From Ilumatobacter sp. (GTDB taxonomy: Bacteria > Actinomycetota > Acidimicrobiia > Acidimicrobiales > Ilumatobacteraceae): a stretch of DNA of 35,126 nt. Positions 9,403 through 16,404 of this stretch are shown in pieces. The translations under genes were made by a program, and so were the position numbers. The stretch lies in assembly GCA_013002175.1 (NCBI GenBank), contig JABDKP010000129.1, positions 1-35,126 on the forward strand, read 5' to 3'. Each line of letters begins with the position of its first letter. The stretch's first letter is position 1. Below the pieces are notes generated by a model, which worked only from the letters and a program-made list of their open reading frames with translations, ran no database searches and was not told the origin of the DNA.

Positions 9403-10644
9403 TCACTGCTCGGCGCGCTGACGGCGCGCCTCGGACCAGGTGAGGCCCTTCTCCAGGTTCGGCTCTCGGGGCAGGCCGAGCACCTGCTCGGCGACGATGT
9501 TGCGTTGCACCGCGAACGTGCCGCCGCCCAAGGTGAGCGCCGGGTGGAAGAGGTACCCGTAGTGCCAGACCGGGTCGACGTCGGGAAACTGACTCGCCGC
9601 ACCCTGCGGGAAGTTGTTCTCGGTCGGACCGGACCGCATCGCCGGCGGGATCTCGCCGGTCGGGCCCGACCCGTCGAGCATGCCGTTCGGGCCGGCGGCC
9701 GCCTTGGCCAACGCCAGCACGTGCTGGCCGTGATCGTCGGCCATGATCTTCTGGATCGACGCCTCGGGCCCCGGTGTCTTGCCGTTCAGTGTTGCCGACA
9801 GGCTGCGCATCCGGTTCAGGCGCAGCAGCTCGGCTTCGATGTGCAGGTCCGCCGCGGCGTCCCGCAGCGTCGGATCGTCGATGCCGCCCCCTGCGCGCAG
9901 CTGATCGAGCAGTTGCTCAGCGGACGGACCGACACCCCACATCGACCCGGCCGACGACAGCGACACGCGCTCGTTCGACAGCGTCACTTTGGCGAGCCGC
10001 CACCCGTCGCCCTCCTCACCGACACGCAGCGACGCCGGGATCCGGACGTCGTCGAAGAACACCTGGTTGAACGAGTGCGCGGTCGTCATGTCGACGATCG
10101 GGCTCATCGTCAGGCCCGGTGCGTCCATCGGACAGATGAAGTACGAGATCCCCTTGTGCTTCGGCATGTCGGGGTCGGTGCGCGCGATCAGGATCCCGAG
10201 CTGCGCGTGATGTGCGCCGCTCGACCAGATCTTCGAGCCGTTGACGACGTACTCGTCGCCGTCGCGCACCGCCGTCGTGGCGAGGTTGGCGAGGTCGCTG
10301 CCGGCCTCGGTCTCGGAGAACAGCTGGCACCAGAACTCTTCGCCGCTGAAGATCTTCGGGAGGAATCGCTCGTGCTGTTCGGGCGTTCCCGCCATGAAGA
10401 TCGTCGGGGCGGCCCAGCCGATCCCGATCTGGTTGCTCGGTCGCCGGATGCCGGCGCGGGCCAGTTCGTCGTCGATGACGAGCTGCTCGATCGGGTCGGC
10501 GTCGAGGCCCCACGGCGCCGGCCAGTGGGGCACGACGTAGCCCGCCTCCGCGAGATCGCGACCGGACGGGTCGGGATGTTCGGCGATCCAGTCGCGGATC
10601 GCCGTGCGCGAGGGATGATTCTCGGCGGGCAGGTCGAAGTCCAT
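9403..10644 (-). CDS. Acyl-CoA dehydrogenase (FadE-like)
   Basis: This 413-residue protein has the standard fold order of acyl-CoA dehydrogenases: an N-terminal helical domain, the flavin/substrate loop LFSETEAGSDLANL (108-121), the beta-domain with WSSGAHHAQ, and the C-terminal helical domain ending GGGTFAVQRNIVAEQVLGLPR (373-393). FAD-dependent alpha,beta-desaturation of an acyl-CoA is expected, with electrons passing to an ETF. The position that holds the catalytic Glu in medium-chain enzymes (E-G-T) is Gly here (G375 before T376), as in several actinobacterial FadE subclasses that use another Glu or work in mixed pairs. The substrate is unknown. CACAAT six bases before the ATG could be a weak -10. 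Confidence 0.9.
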   Translation of the reverse strand: MDFDLPAENHPSRTAIRDWIAEHPDPSGRDLAEAGYVVPHWPAPWGLDADPIEQLVIDDELARAGIRRPSNQIGIGWAAPTIFMAGTPEQHERFLPKIFSGEEFWCQLFSETEAGSDLANLATTAVRDGDEYVVNGSKIWSSGAHHAQLGILIARTDPDMPKHKGISYFICPMDAPGLTMSPIVDMTTAHSFNQVFFDDVRIPASLRVGEEGDGWRLAKVTLSNERVSLSSAGSMWGVGPSAEQLLDQLRAGGGIDDPTLRDAAADLHIEAELLRLNRMRSLSATLNGKTPGPEASIQKIMADDHGQHVLALAKAAAGPNGMLDGSGPTGEIPPAMRSGPTENNFPQGAASQFPDVDPVWHYGYLFHPALTLGGGTFAVQRNIVAEQVLGLPREPNLEKGLTWSEARRQRAEQ

Positions 10645-10689
10645 CTCGTGATTGTGGCCGATCCGTCCGGGACGGGCAGATTCGGGTGG

Positions 10690-11001
10690 TCAGTCAGCCG
10701 CGGCGAACATCCGATACGACCCGACGAGCTCCGCCGGCTGCGGATTCGGTGTCTCGCCGGGCACACACCGCTCGGCGATCCCGGCCTGGAACTTGCCGAA
10801 TGCCGCGGTCGAGGCGAGCGGGTTCTCGTCCCCCTCGATGTCCGCGATGTGGATGAACGTGCCGTCGGCGAGACGCAACGTGGCGTACCGCAGGCCCCCG
10901 GGTTCGAGTTCGGCGAGTTCGGCGAAGACCGCCTCGACGAGGCGCTGGTTCTCGTCGGCGGCCTCGGGCGTGGGACGGTAACGGACGACGATCGGGCTCA
11001 T
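10690..11001 (-). CDS. Small dimeric alpha-beta barrel protein, function unknown
   Basis: This 103-residue protein reads as one ferredoxin-like alpha-beta unit: an initial strand (IVVRYR), a helix (ENQRLVEAVFAELAEL), then YATLRLADGTFIHIADIEGD, and a helical end with FGKFQAGIAERC. This pattern is common in small actinobacterial proteins related to antibiotic-biosynthesis-monooxygenase or stress-responsive barrels. No catalytic residue is recognised, so I assign no reaction. The start is firm, because AGGAGG at 11006-11011 sits just before the ATG. It lies downstream of the persulfide dioxygenase gene, with a hairpin between them. Confidence 0.7.
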   Translation of the reverse strand: MSPIVVRYRPTPEAADENQRLVEAVFAELAELEPGGLRYATLRLADGTFIHIADIEGDENPLASTAAFGKFQAGIAERCVPGETPNPQPAELVGSYRMFAAAD

Positions 11002-11005
11002 GGCT

Positions 11006-11011
11006 CCTCCT
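11006..11011 (-). promoter_or_regulatory. Strong Shine-Dalgarno of the 103-residue gene
   Basis: AGGAGG on the minus strand lies 4 bases before the ATG at 11001. It contrasts with the many leaderless neighbours and fixes this start. Confidence 0.7.
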
Positions 11012-11027
11012 TGACCTGGTGTCGTTC

Positions 11028-11062
11028 GGGGTCAGGTCGGTGCCTGACACCTGCCTGACCCC
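11028..11062. repeat. Intergenic hairpin with GGTGCCTGACACC core
   Basis: Outer arms GGGGTCAGG (11028-11036) and CCTGACCCC (11054-11062) pair perfectly over 9 bp. The inner part holds GGTG and CACC around CCTGA. CCTGAC occurs twice, so two alternative foldings are possible. It lies 37 bases past the stop of the persulfide dioxygenase gene and 27 bases before the next start on the same strand. It could end or weaken transcription, but it has no T-run. The core differs from the GTGCCWGGCAC family but looks related. Confidence 0.6.
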
Positions 11063-11099
11063 TCCCGGGAGCTGACGGTAGCACCGGCCCGAATCGGGC

Positions 11100-12449
11100 T
11101 CAGGCGGTCGGCAGGCCCGCGTCTGCGGCATGGTCGTACTCGTCGTCGATCAGCACGACGTCGTGGCCGGCGCGGTCCAGGAGCGACGCCGCGATGCTCG
11201 CCCGGTACCCGCTCGCACAGTGCACGTGCAGCACCCCGTCGGGAAGGTCGTCGGGCCGGGCGGTCAATTCGTGGAGCGGCACGTTGACCGCATCGGCGAT
11301 GTGTCCGTCGGCGTGCTCGCTCGCCCGCCGAACATCGAGCACCGTGGGGAGGTCGTCCGGGTCGAGGTCGGCGAACTGCACGACGGGGTACGACCGCCGC
11401 TCGGCGTCGGGCTGCCACGTGTCCGGCGACCCGTCCATGGCGCCGGCCACCCGGTCGATGCCGATCCTGACGAGTTGGCGCTGCGCGGTGGCGATCGCGG
11501 CCGGGTCGTCGGCGAGCAGCGTCAGCGGCATGCCCCACGGCACCAGCCAGCCCAGGTACGTCGCAAAGCCGTCTGCGAGCTCGATGCCGATCGTGCCGGC
11601 CACATGACCTGCTGCAAAGTCGCGTCGCGGCCGGAGGTCGACGACCCATTCGCCCCGGTGGATCCGCCGGGCCAACTCGACCGGGTCGACCGCCTCGGGC
11701 GGCGACAGGTCGATCGCGGGTGCGCCGGCGCGGTTCAGCGGACCCATGTGCGCGTAGTAGCGCGGGTAGTCGTCGAGCCCGGCCAGCAGTCGCTCGACGA
11801 AGTCGTCCTCGCTCGGCGCGGTCAGCGCGATGTTCACCTTCTTCTCGGTTGCGAGGGTCCCGTCGCTGTCCTCGTCGCTCGACGCCGACGCACAGAAGCT
11901 GCCGAATCCGTGCGTGGGATGGATGGACGCATCGTCCGGCAACCGCCCGGCCAGCGCATGCGCCGAGCGGTACTGGGCGCGGGTCAGCTCCTCGGTGCAA
12001 TCCGGCGAGACGAGGTCGGTTCGGCCGACCGAGCCGAGCAGCAGCGAGCCACCGGTGAACACCGCGGGCGCGGCGTCGGCGCCGGTGACGACGAACGACA
12101 GGTGGTGGGCGGTGTGGCCGGGGGTGTGCACGACCTCCAGTCGCAGGTCGCCGATGTCGACCGTGTCACCGTCGCCGACCGGTTGGTGGGCGAACGGCAG
12201 CTCCTCGGCCGCCGCGTGCAGATACGTCGCCCCGGTCACCTGCGCCAGCGTCAGCCCACCGCTGACGTAGTCGTTGTGGAGGTGGGTTTCGGCGACGTGG
12301 GTGATCCGCACCCCGAGGTCGTCGGCGCACGCGGTGACCCGGTCGATGTCACGCTGCGGGTCGATCACCACGGCGACCTCGCCGTCGTGGACGAGGTAGG
12401 TCCGGTCGCCGAGTGAGGCGGTCTCGATCGTCTCGACATGCAGACTCAT
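11100..12449 (-). CDS. Persulfide dioxygenase (ETHE1-like) fused to two rhodanese domains
   Basis: The 449 residues start with a metallo-beta-lactamase domain (1-235). THLHNDYVSGG (55-65) supplies H56 and H58, HTPGH gives H112, and GRTD gives D145, the expected single-iron site of persulfide dioxygenases, which oxidise glutathione or related persulfides to sulfite. The usual HxHxDH reads HxHxDY, as in the rhodanese-fused subgroup. Two rhodanese-like domains follow. The first (about 255-350) lacks a catalytic cysteine. The second (about 360-449) has the active loop CASGYRA with C411. The fusion implies linked persulfide oxidation and sulfur transfer in the cytoplasm. The start is the ATG at 12449, immediately before the conserved N-terminal strand. 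Upstream GGAGG is 13 bases away, longer than ideal. Confidence 0.9.
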   Translation of the reverse strand: MSLHVETIETASLGDRTYLVHDGEVAVVIDPQRDIDRVTACADDLGVRITHVAETHLHNDYVSGGLTLAQVTGATYLHAAAEELPFAHQPVGDGDTVDIGDLRLEVVHTPGHTAHHLSFVVTGADAAPAVFTGGSLLLGSVGRTDLVSPDCTEELTRAQYRSAHALAGRLPDDASIHPTHGFGSFCASASSDEDSDGTLATEKKVNIALTAPSEDDFVERLLAGLDDYPRYYAHMGPLNRAGAPAIDLSPPEAVDPVELARRIHRGEWVVDLRPRRDFAAGHVAGTIGIELADGFATYLGWLVPWGMPLTLLADDPAAIATAQRQLVRIGIDRVAGAMDGSPDTWQPDAERRSYPVVQFADLDPDDLPTVLDVRRASEHADGHIADAVNVPLHELTARPDDLPDGVLHVHCASGYRASIAASLLDRAGHDVVLIDDEYDHAADAGLPTA

Positions 12450-12511
12450 GTCGTGTGCGTACCCTCCGACCGAGGTGACGAAACCCCAGGTCAACGATCG
12501 TGAGGGGAGAA

Positions 12512-13735
12512 CTAGCGCCTCACGCGGATCGACCTGCGCCACGCGCTGAAGCTCGTGATCGGCCCGTCGGACGGCTTCGCCAGCCACGGCCACGGGTGGA
12601 CCACGGCAGGCACGATCGCCTCGGCCCTGGTGCGAAAGCCGGGCACCGGCGCAAACGTGACGGCCACGTTGCGCACCGTCAGCTCGCGCACAGGGTCGCC
12701 GAGGACGAGCGCCAGATCGCGTGACTCGGCGAGTTCGGCGAGTGTCTCGGTGAGGAACACGAGGCGCTTCGAGCTGAGCCTGAGCCGACCGAGCAGCGGC
12801 TCGTCGAACACGAACACGACCGGCAGCTCAGGATGTGCGACGAGCGCCGGATCGGCGCGCCCGAGCGATTCCGCAGTGAGCCACACGAGGTCGGGAACGC
12901 GGTTCTCGACGACGTGGGTCGGGCCGACCGTGCGCCGCCCGTGCGGATCGCTGCGCAGCTCGACCGGCTCGTCGACCGGTGTCAGCGGGGGGTTGTCCGG
13001 CCAGTCCTCGATCGGGCACCAGTGTTCGAGCTCGCACATCGTGCACAGTGCAGCAGCCCGCCGCTCCACCTGGTACCGGCTGAACCCGTAGTGCTTGTCG
13101 GACCCGACGCCGGTCGTCCACTGCCAGCCGAGCCGGTTGGCCGCCCGCGACCCGTCGAGCAGGTGCCGGAAGAACTCGTCCTCGCCGTCGCGCCACGGCC
13201 GCCCCTCGCGGACGGCCCACTGGCTGGCGAGCCACATCCGGGCCTGGTTGACGATCCAACCGTCGGCGTGCAGCTCACCGACGTTGGCGGTGATGCACGC
13301 CATCTCGTCGCTCCACGCCTCGGCGGCCGGCGCGGTCGGCGGCAGTTCGTTGTGCACCCCGTGGCGGGTGTGGGTGCCGAGGCGGGCGTACCAGTGGCGG
13401 GCGAACTCCTGCCACAGCAGCTCGTCGCGGTACCGCTTGACGTCGGGGTCGGGCCCGCCCGCGACGTGGTGCCAGACGTCCCGCAGCGGCAGCAGGCCGT
13501 GGCGGATGTACGGCGACAGCCGCGACGCACCGCGCCGCGAACGCGGGAGGACGTCGCTGCGGTGGCGGGCATAGCCGTCGACGTCGAACGCGGCGAGCGC
13601 CTCGTCGGCGGCACGCTGACCGCCCCGGAACGCCGGAGAGCCGGCGACGTCGTCGCACACGAGGTGGCCGAGATGCTCGGCGACGAACGCCTCGGCAGCG
13701 CCCCGGCCGGTCGGTGGTGGCTGCAGAACTTCCAT
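12512..13735 (-). CDS. Photolyase/cryptochrome relative with FAD domain first, Rossmann domain last
   Basis: The 407-residue protein opens with the helical FAD-binding domain of DNA photolyases: GASRLSPYIRHGLL near 69-82, LLWQEFARHW, DGWIVNQARMWLASQW, then DGSRAANRLGWQWTTG and GSDKHYGFSRYQV near 200-222. Normally this follows an N-terminal alpha/beta antenna domain. Here nothing precedes it. Residues about 275-407 instead carry a Rossmann-like segment (DLVWL with L-x-RADPAL, PVVFVFDE, RLVFLTETLAEL, LALVLGDP, ending VHPWPWL and SFSAWRR) that resembles that antenna domain. This suggests a circular permutation. A cysteine group C231-x2-C234-x5-C240 sits at the end of the FAD domain. DNA repair or light sensing is inferred from the family only. 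The start lacks a clear ribosome site, but upstream sequence enters a repeat. Confidence 0.72.
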   Translation of the reverse strand: MEVLQPPPTGRGAAEAFVAEHLGHLVCDDVAGSPAFRGGQRAADEALAAFDVDGYARHRSDVLPRSRRGASRLSPYIRHGLLPLRDVWHHVAGGPDPDVKRYRDELLWQEFARHWYARLGTHTRHGVHNELPPTAPAAEAWSDEMACITANVGELHADGWIVNQARMWLASQWAVREGRPWRDGEDEFFRHLLDGSRAANRLGWQWTTGVGSDKHYGFSRYQVERRAAALCTMCELEHWCPIEDWPDNPPLTPVDEPVELRSDPHGRRTVGPTHVVENRVPDLVWLTAESLGRADPALVAHPELPVVFVFDEPLLGRLRLSSKRLVFLTETLAELAESRDLALVLGDPVRELTVRNVAVTFAPVPGFRTRAEAIVPAVVHPWPWLAKPSDGPITSFSAWRRSIRVRR

Positions 13736-13749
13736 GCGACACCGACCGA

Positions 13750-13778
13750 GTCAAAGTTGTGCCAGGCACAACTTTGAC
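13750..13778. repeat. 29-bp palindrome, copy 1
   Basis: Arms GTCAAAGTTGTGCC and its exact complement flank a central A: a perfect 14-bp inverted repeat. It begins 2 bases past the stop of the formate dehydrogenase third gene (minus strand) and lies before the photolyase gene. Confidence 0.9.
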
Positions 13779-13780
13779 GC

Positions 13781-14644
13781 TCAGACGTACTGCCAGCCGA
13801 AGCGGCCCTTGACGCAGAGGTGACCGTGGGTGACCTCGTGGTCGGCGGGGGACGTGACCTTGACGATCTGGTTGTCCTGGACGTGCAGTTCCAGGTTGCA
13901 GCCGACACCGCAGTACGAGCACACGGTGCGGGTGACCGTCTGCTCGTCCTCGCGCCACTCCCCCGCCTGACGCAGGTCGAATTCGGTCTTGAACTGCAGC
14001 GCATTCGTGGGGCAGACGCCGATGCAGTTGCCGCAGTAGACGCACGCGGAGTCGGGCAGCGTCACGTCGAACTCGGTCGAGATCCGGTTGCCCATCCCCC
14101 GCCCGGACATCGCGATCGCAAACGTGAACTGGGCCTCCTCGCCGCACGCATCGACGCACTTGTAGCAGAGGACGCACTTGTCGTAGTCGCGGATGTACAG
14201 GTTGTCCTGCACTTTCACCGGTTCGCTGATCGTCTCCCCGCCCTCGACGTACCGGCTGGTGTCCGCGCCGTACTGCTTGGACCACTCGTTGATCTGCGGC
14301 GCCTCGCTGAGATCGGTGCTCGTGCCGAGGAACTCGAGCACCATCCGGCGGCTGTGGCGAACGCGCTCGGAGTCGGTGCTGATCACCATGCCGTCCTCCG
14401 CCGGGCGCGAGCACGACGGCACGAGCGTGCGATTGCCCTCCACTTCGACGACGCAGACGCGGCACGCGTTCACCGGCGTGAGGTTCTCGGCGTAGCAGAT
14501 CGTCGGCGTGTCGACCCCGTGCGCAGTGCACGCATCGAGGACGGTGCCACCCTCGGGCACCGTCACGTCCGTGCCGTCGACGCGTACGCTCACCTCCGAC
14601 AACGTTGTGCCTGGCACAACTTTGTCGTTGTTCGGCTGGGTCAT
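13781..14644 (-). CDS. Formate dehydrogenase Fe-S subunit carrying the detached domain I of the catalytic chain
   Basis: This 287-residue protein has three Fe-S modules. A [2Fe-2S] ferredoxin domain has C50, C61, C64 and C78. Two [4Fe-4S] sites follow at C157/C160/C163/C167 and C201/C204/C207/C211. Last comes CSYCGVGC (C242, C245, C249) with C277 in LCVKGRFGW, which is the [4Fe-4S] domain I that normally opens the molybdopterin part of formate dehydrogenase alpha chains. The protein stops right after it. The rest of that chain is the first gene of the operon (18389-16404). Together they equal one FdsA-type subunit, split and re-ordered. The start ATG at 14644 overlaps the preceding stop (ATGA) and has GGAGG six bases upstream. 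Residues 7-16 (DKVVPGTTLS) are encoded by a copy of the 29-bp palindrome. Confidence 0.88.
   Translation of the reverse strand: MTQPNNDKVVPGTTLSEVSVRVDGTDVTVPEGGTVLDACTAHGVDTPTICYAENLTPVNACRVCVVEVEGNRTLVPSCSRPAEDGMVISTDSERVRHSRRMVLEFLGTSTDLSEAPQINEWSKQYGADTSRYVEGGETISEPVKVQDNLYIRDYDKCVLCYKCVDACGEEAQFTFAIAMSGRGMGNRISTEFDVTLPDSACVYCGNCIGVCPTNALQFKTEFDLRQAGEWREDEQTVTRTVCSYCGVGCNLELHVQDNQIVKVTSPADHEVTHGHLCVKGRFGWQYV
14598..14626. repeat. 29-bp palindrome, copy 2, inside a coding region
   Basis: Arms GACAACGTTGTGCC and GGCACAACTTTGTC around a central T, with one arm mismatch. It lies in frame in codons 7-16 of the formate dehydrogenase Fe-S gene and is translated as DKVVPGTTLS. Confidence 0.9.
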
Positions 14645-16404
14645 TGGCGGCCTCCGATCAGTCCGAGGGCGATCGCTGATTGGACGGCGCCGGCCGCGGT
14701 GTGGCCGAGGCCGCAGATCGACGCGTCGGCCATCGCGGTGGCCATGTCGTCGATCAGCAGGTTGCGCTCGTCGCTGAGCGATCCGCGCTCGCGCATCTCG
14801 ACGAGCACTTCGTGCTGACGGGTGGTGCCGACGCGACAGGGGACGCACTGGCCGCACGACTCGTTGCGGAAGAACTCGGCGATGCGGATCAGCAGTGCGG
14901 TGAAGTCGACCGTGTCGTCGAACAGTGTGACGACGCCGGAACCGAGCGTGGTGCCCGCGGCGTACGTGTCCTCGGCGGTGAGGCGGAGATCCAGCTGGTC
15001 TGCGCCGACGAACCCGCCGGCGGCACCGCCCATCAGGATCGCTCGCGTCGTGCCGGTCCGGCCACCCGCGAGCTCGATCAACTCGCCGAGCGTGACGCCC
15101 ATCGACACCTCGTACAGGCCTGGTTGCGCGACGTGGCCAGACACGCAGAACAACCGCGTCCCGGGCGACTTCTCGGTGCCGGCGAAGCGGTACGCGTCCG
15201 CCCCGGACAGCACGATGAACGACGCATTCAGCAGCGTCTCGGGGTTGTTGATGACGGTCGGCTCGCCGAACAGCCCGTGCGTGGACGGGAACGGCGGCTT
15301 GTTGCGCGGCTCGCCGCGGAACCCCTCGATCGACTCCATCAGCGCGGTCTCCTCACCGCAGATGTAGGCACCGGCGCCGCGCCGGATCTCGATGTCGAAC
15401 CGCTTGCCCGAGCCCATCACGTCGTCGCCGAGCAGACCAGCCGTGCGGGCTTGCTCGACCGCGCCGGCCAGCCGGGCGGTGGCGAGCGGGTACTCCCCGC
15501 GGATGTAGATCCAGCCCCGCTCGGCGCCGACGGTGAGGCCGGCGAGTGTCAGGCCCTCGATCACCGCGAACGGGTCCTGCTCCATCACGATGCGGTCCTT
15601 GAACGTGCCCGGCTCGGACTCGTCGCAGTTCGCGATCACGTGCTTCGGACGACCGACCTCGTCGGCGACGCCGCGCCACTTGATCGCCGTCGGGAAGTTG
15701 GCGCCGCCACGGCCGGTCAGTCCGGCGGCACGGATCTCGCCGATCACCGCGTCCGGGCCGATCGCCAGCGCCTTCTCGATCGCCGCGTATCCGCCGTGCT
15801 CGCGATACGACGCGAGCGAAGTCGGGTCGACGACACCGACACGTCGCAGCAGACGCAGGTCCGGCGAGCCCTGCTGCGGCAGCACATACGAGCCGGGCGC
15901 CGCGACCGTCGGCTCGTCGGCCGGCACATGATCGGGCACGCCGCGGCCCTGCACGAACTGCGCGGGCGCCCGCTCGCACTGGCCGAGGCACGGGCCCCGA
16001 TGGACCCGCTTTCCATCCGCTTCGAGCGACTGCGCGAACGCCTCGGCGCCGGCGATGTGGCACGACGTGTCCATGCAGACATGGACGACCGACTCGTCGT
16101 GGCCGGGGTCGTCGGTGCGGAACAGCTCGTAGAACGTCGCCACGCCGTACGCCTCGGCGGGGGCGACCTGGAGCACGTCGCAGACGTGGTTCAGACCGCC
16201 GGGGCTGATCCAGCCGATCTCGGCCTGCAGTGCGTGCAGGGCCGGCAACAGCAGGTTGCGCCGTTGCTTGCGCCGGGCCATCCCGCTGCGGACGACACGT
16301 TCGGTCTCGTGCACGACGACAGCGTCATCGGCGGCGAGCACCGCGGCGACCGCCGCCCGTTCGTCCGCGGTGGACTCGTCGATCGTGAGGTGCAGATCGG
16401 TCAT
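14641..16404 (-). CDS. Formate dehydrogenase NAD-binding diaphorase subunit (NuoE-NuoF fusion)
   Basis: This 587-residue protein fuses a thioredoxin-like NuoE/HoxE-type domain (about 1-160; [2Fe-2S] ligands C110, C115, C139, C143) to a NuoF/FdsB-type flavoprotein (about 195-587). The flavoprotein has the FMN/NAD loop GRGGANFPT (231-239; the usual Gly is Asn at 236), GAYICGEETALMES, and the [4Fe-4S] set C517, C520, C523 and C564. It should pass electrons from formate oxidation to NAD+ in the cytoplasm, as in FdsGB of soluble NAD-dependent formate dehydrogenases. The ATG at 16404-16402 shares one base with the stop of the catalytic gene, and its own stop overlaps the next start, so all three genes are probably translationally coupled. 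Confidence 0.93.
   Translation of the reverse strand: MTDLHLTIDESTADERAAVAAVLAADDAVVVHETERVVRSGMARRKQRRNLLLPALHALQAEIGWISPGGLNHVCDVLQVAPAEAYGVATFYELFRTDDPGHDESVVHVCMDTSCHIAGAEAFAQSLEADGKRVHRGPCLGQCERAPAQFVQGRGVPDHVPADEPTVAAPGSYVLPQQGSPDLRLLRRVGVVDPTSLASYREHGGYAAIEKALAIGPDAVIGEIRAAGLTGRGGANFPTAIKWRGVADEVGRPKHVIANCDESEPGTFKDRIVMEQDPFAVIEGLTLAGLTVGAERGWIYIRGEYPLATARLAGAVEQARTAGLLGDDVMGSGKRFDIEIRRGAGAYICGEETALMESIEGFRGEPRNKPPFPSTHGLFGEPTVINNPETLLNASFIVLSGADAYRFAGTEKSPGTRLFCVSGHVAQPGLYEVSMGVTLGELIELAGGRTGTTRAILMGGAAGGFVGADQLDLRLTAEDTYAAGTTLGSGVVTLFDDTVDFTALLIRIAEFFRNESCGQCVPCRVGTTRQHEVLVEMRERGSLSDERNLLIDDMATAMADASICGLGHTAAGAVQSAIALGLIGGRQ
14651..14655 (-). promoter_or_regulatory. Shine-Dalgarno fixing the start of the Fe-S subunit
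   Basis: GGAGG on the minus strand with 6 bases to the ATG at 14644. It decides the start: a GTG just downstream of the palindrome has GGAG directly abutting it, with no usable spacing. The palindrome is therefore inside the reading frame. Confidence 0.7.
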
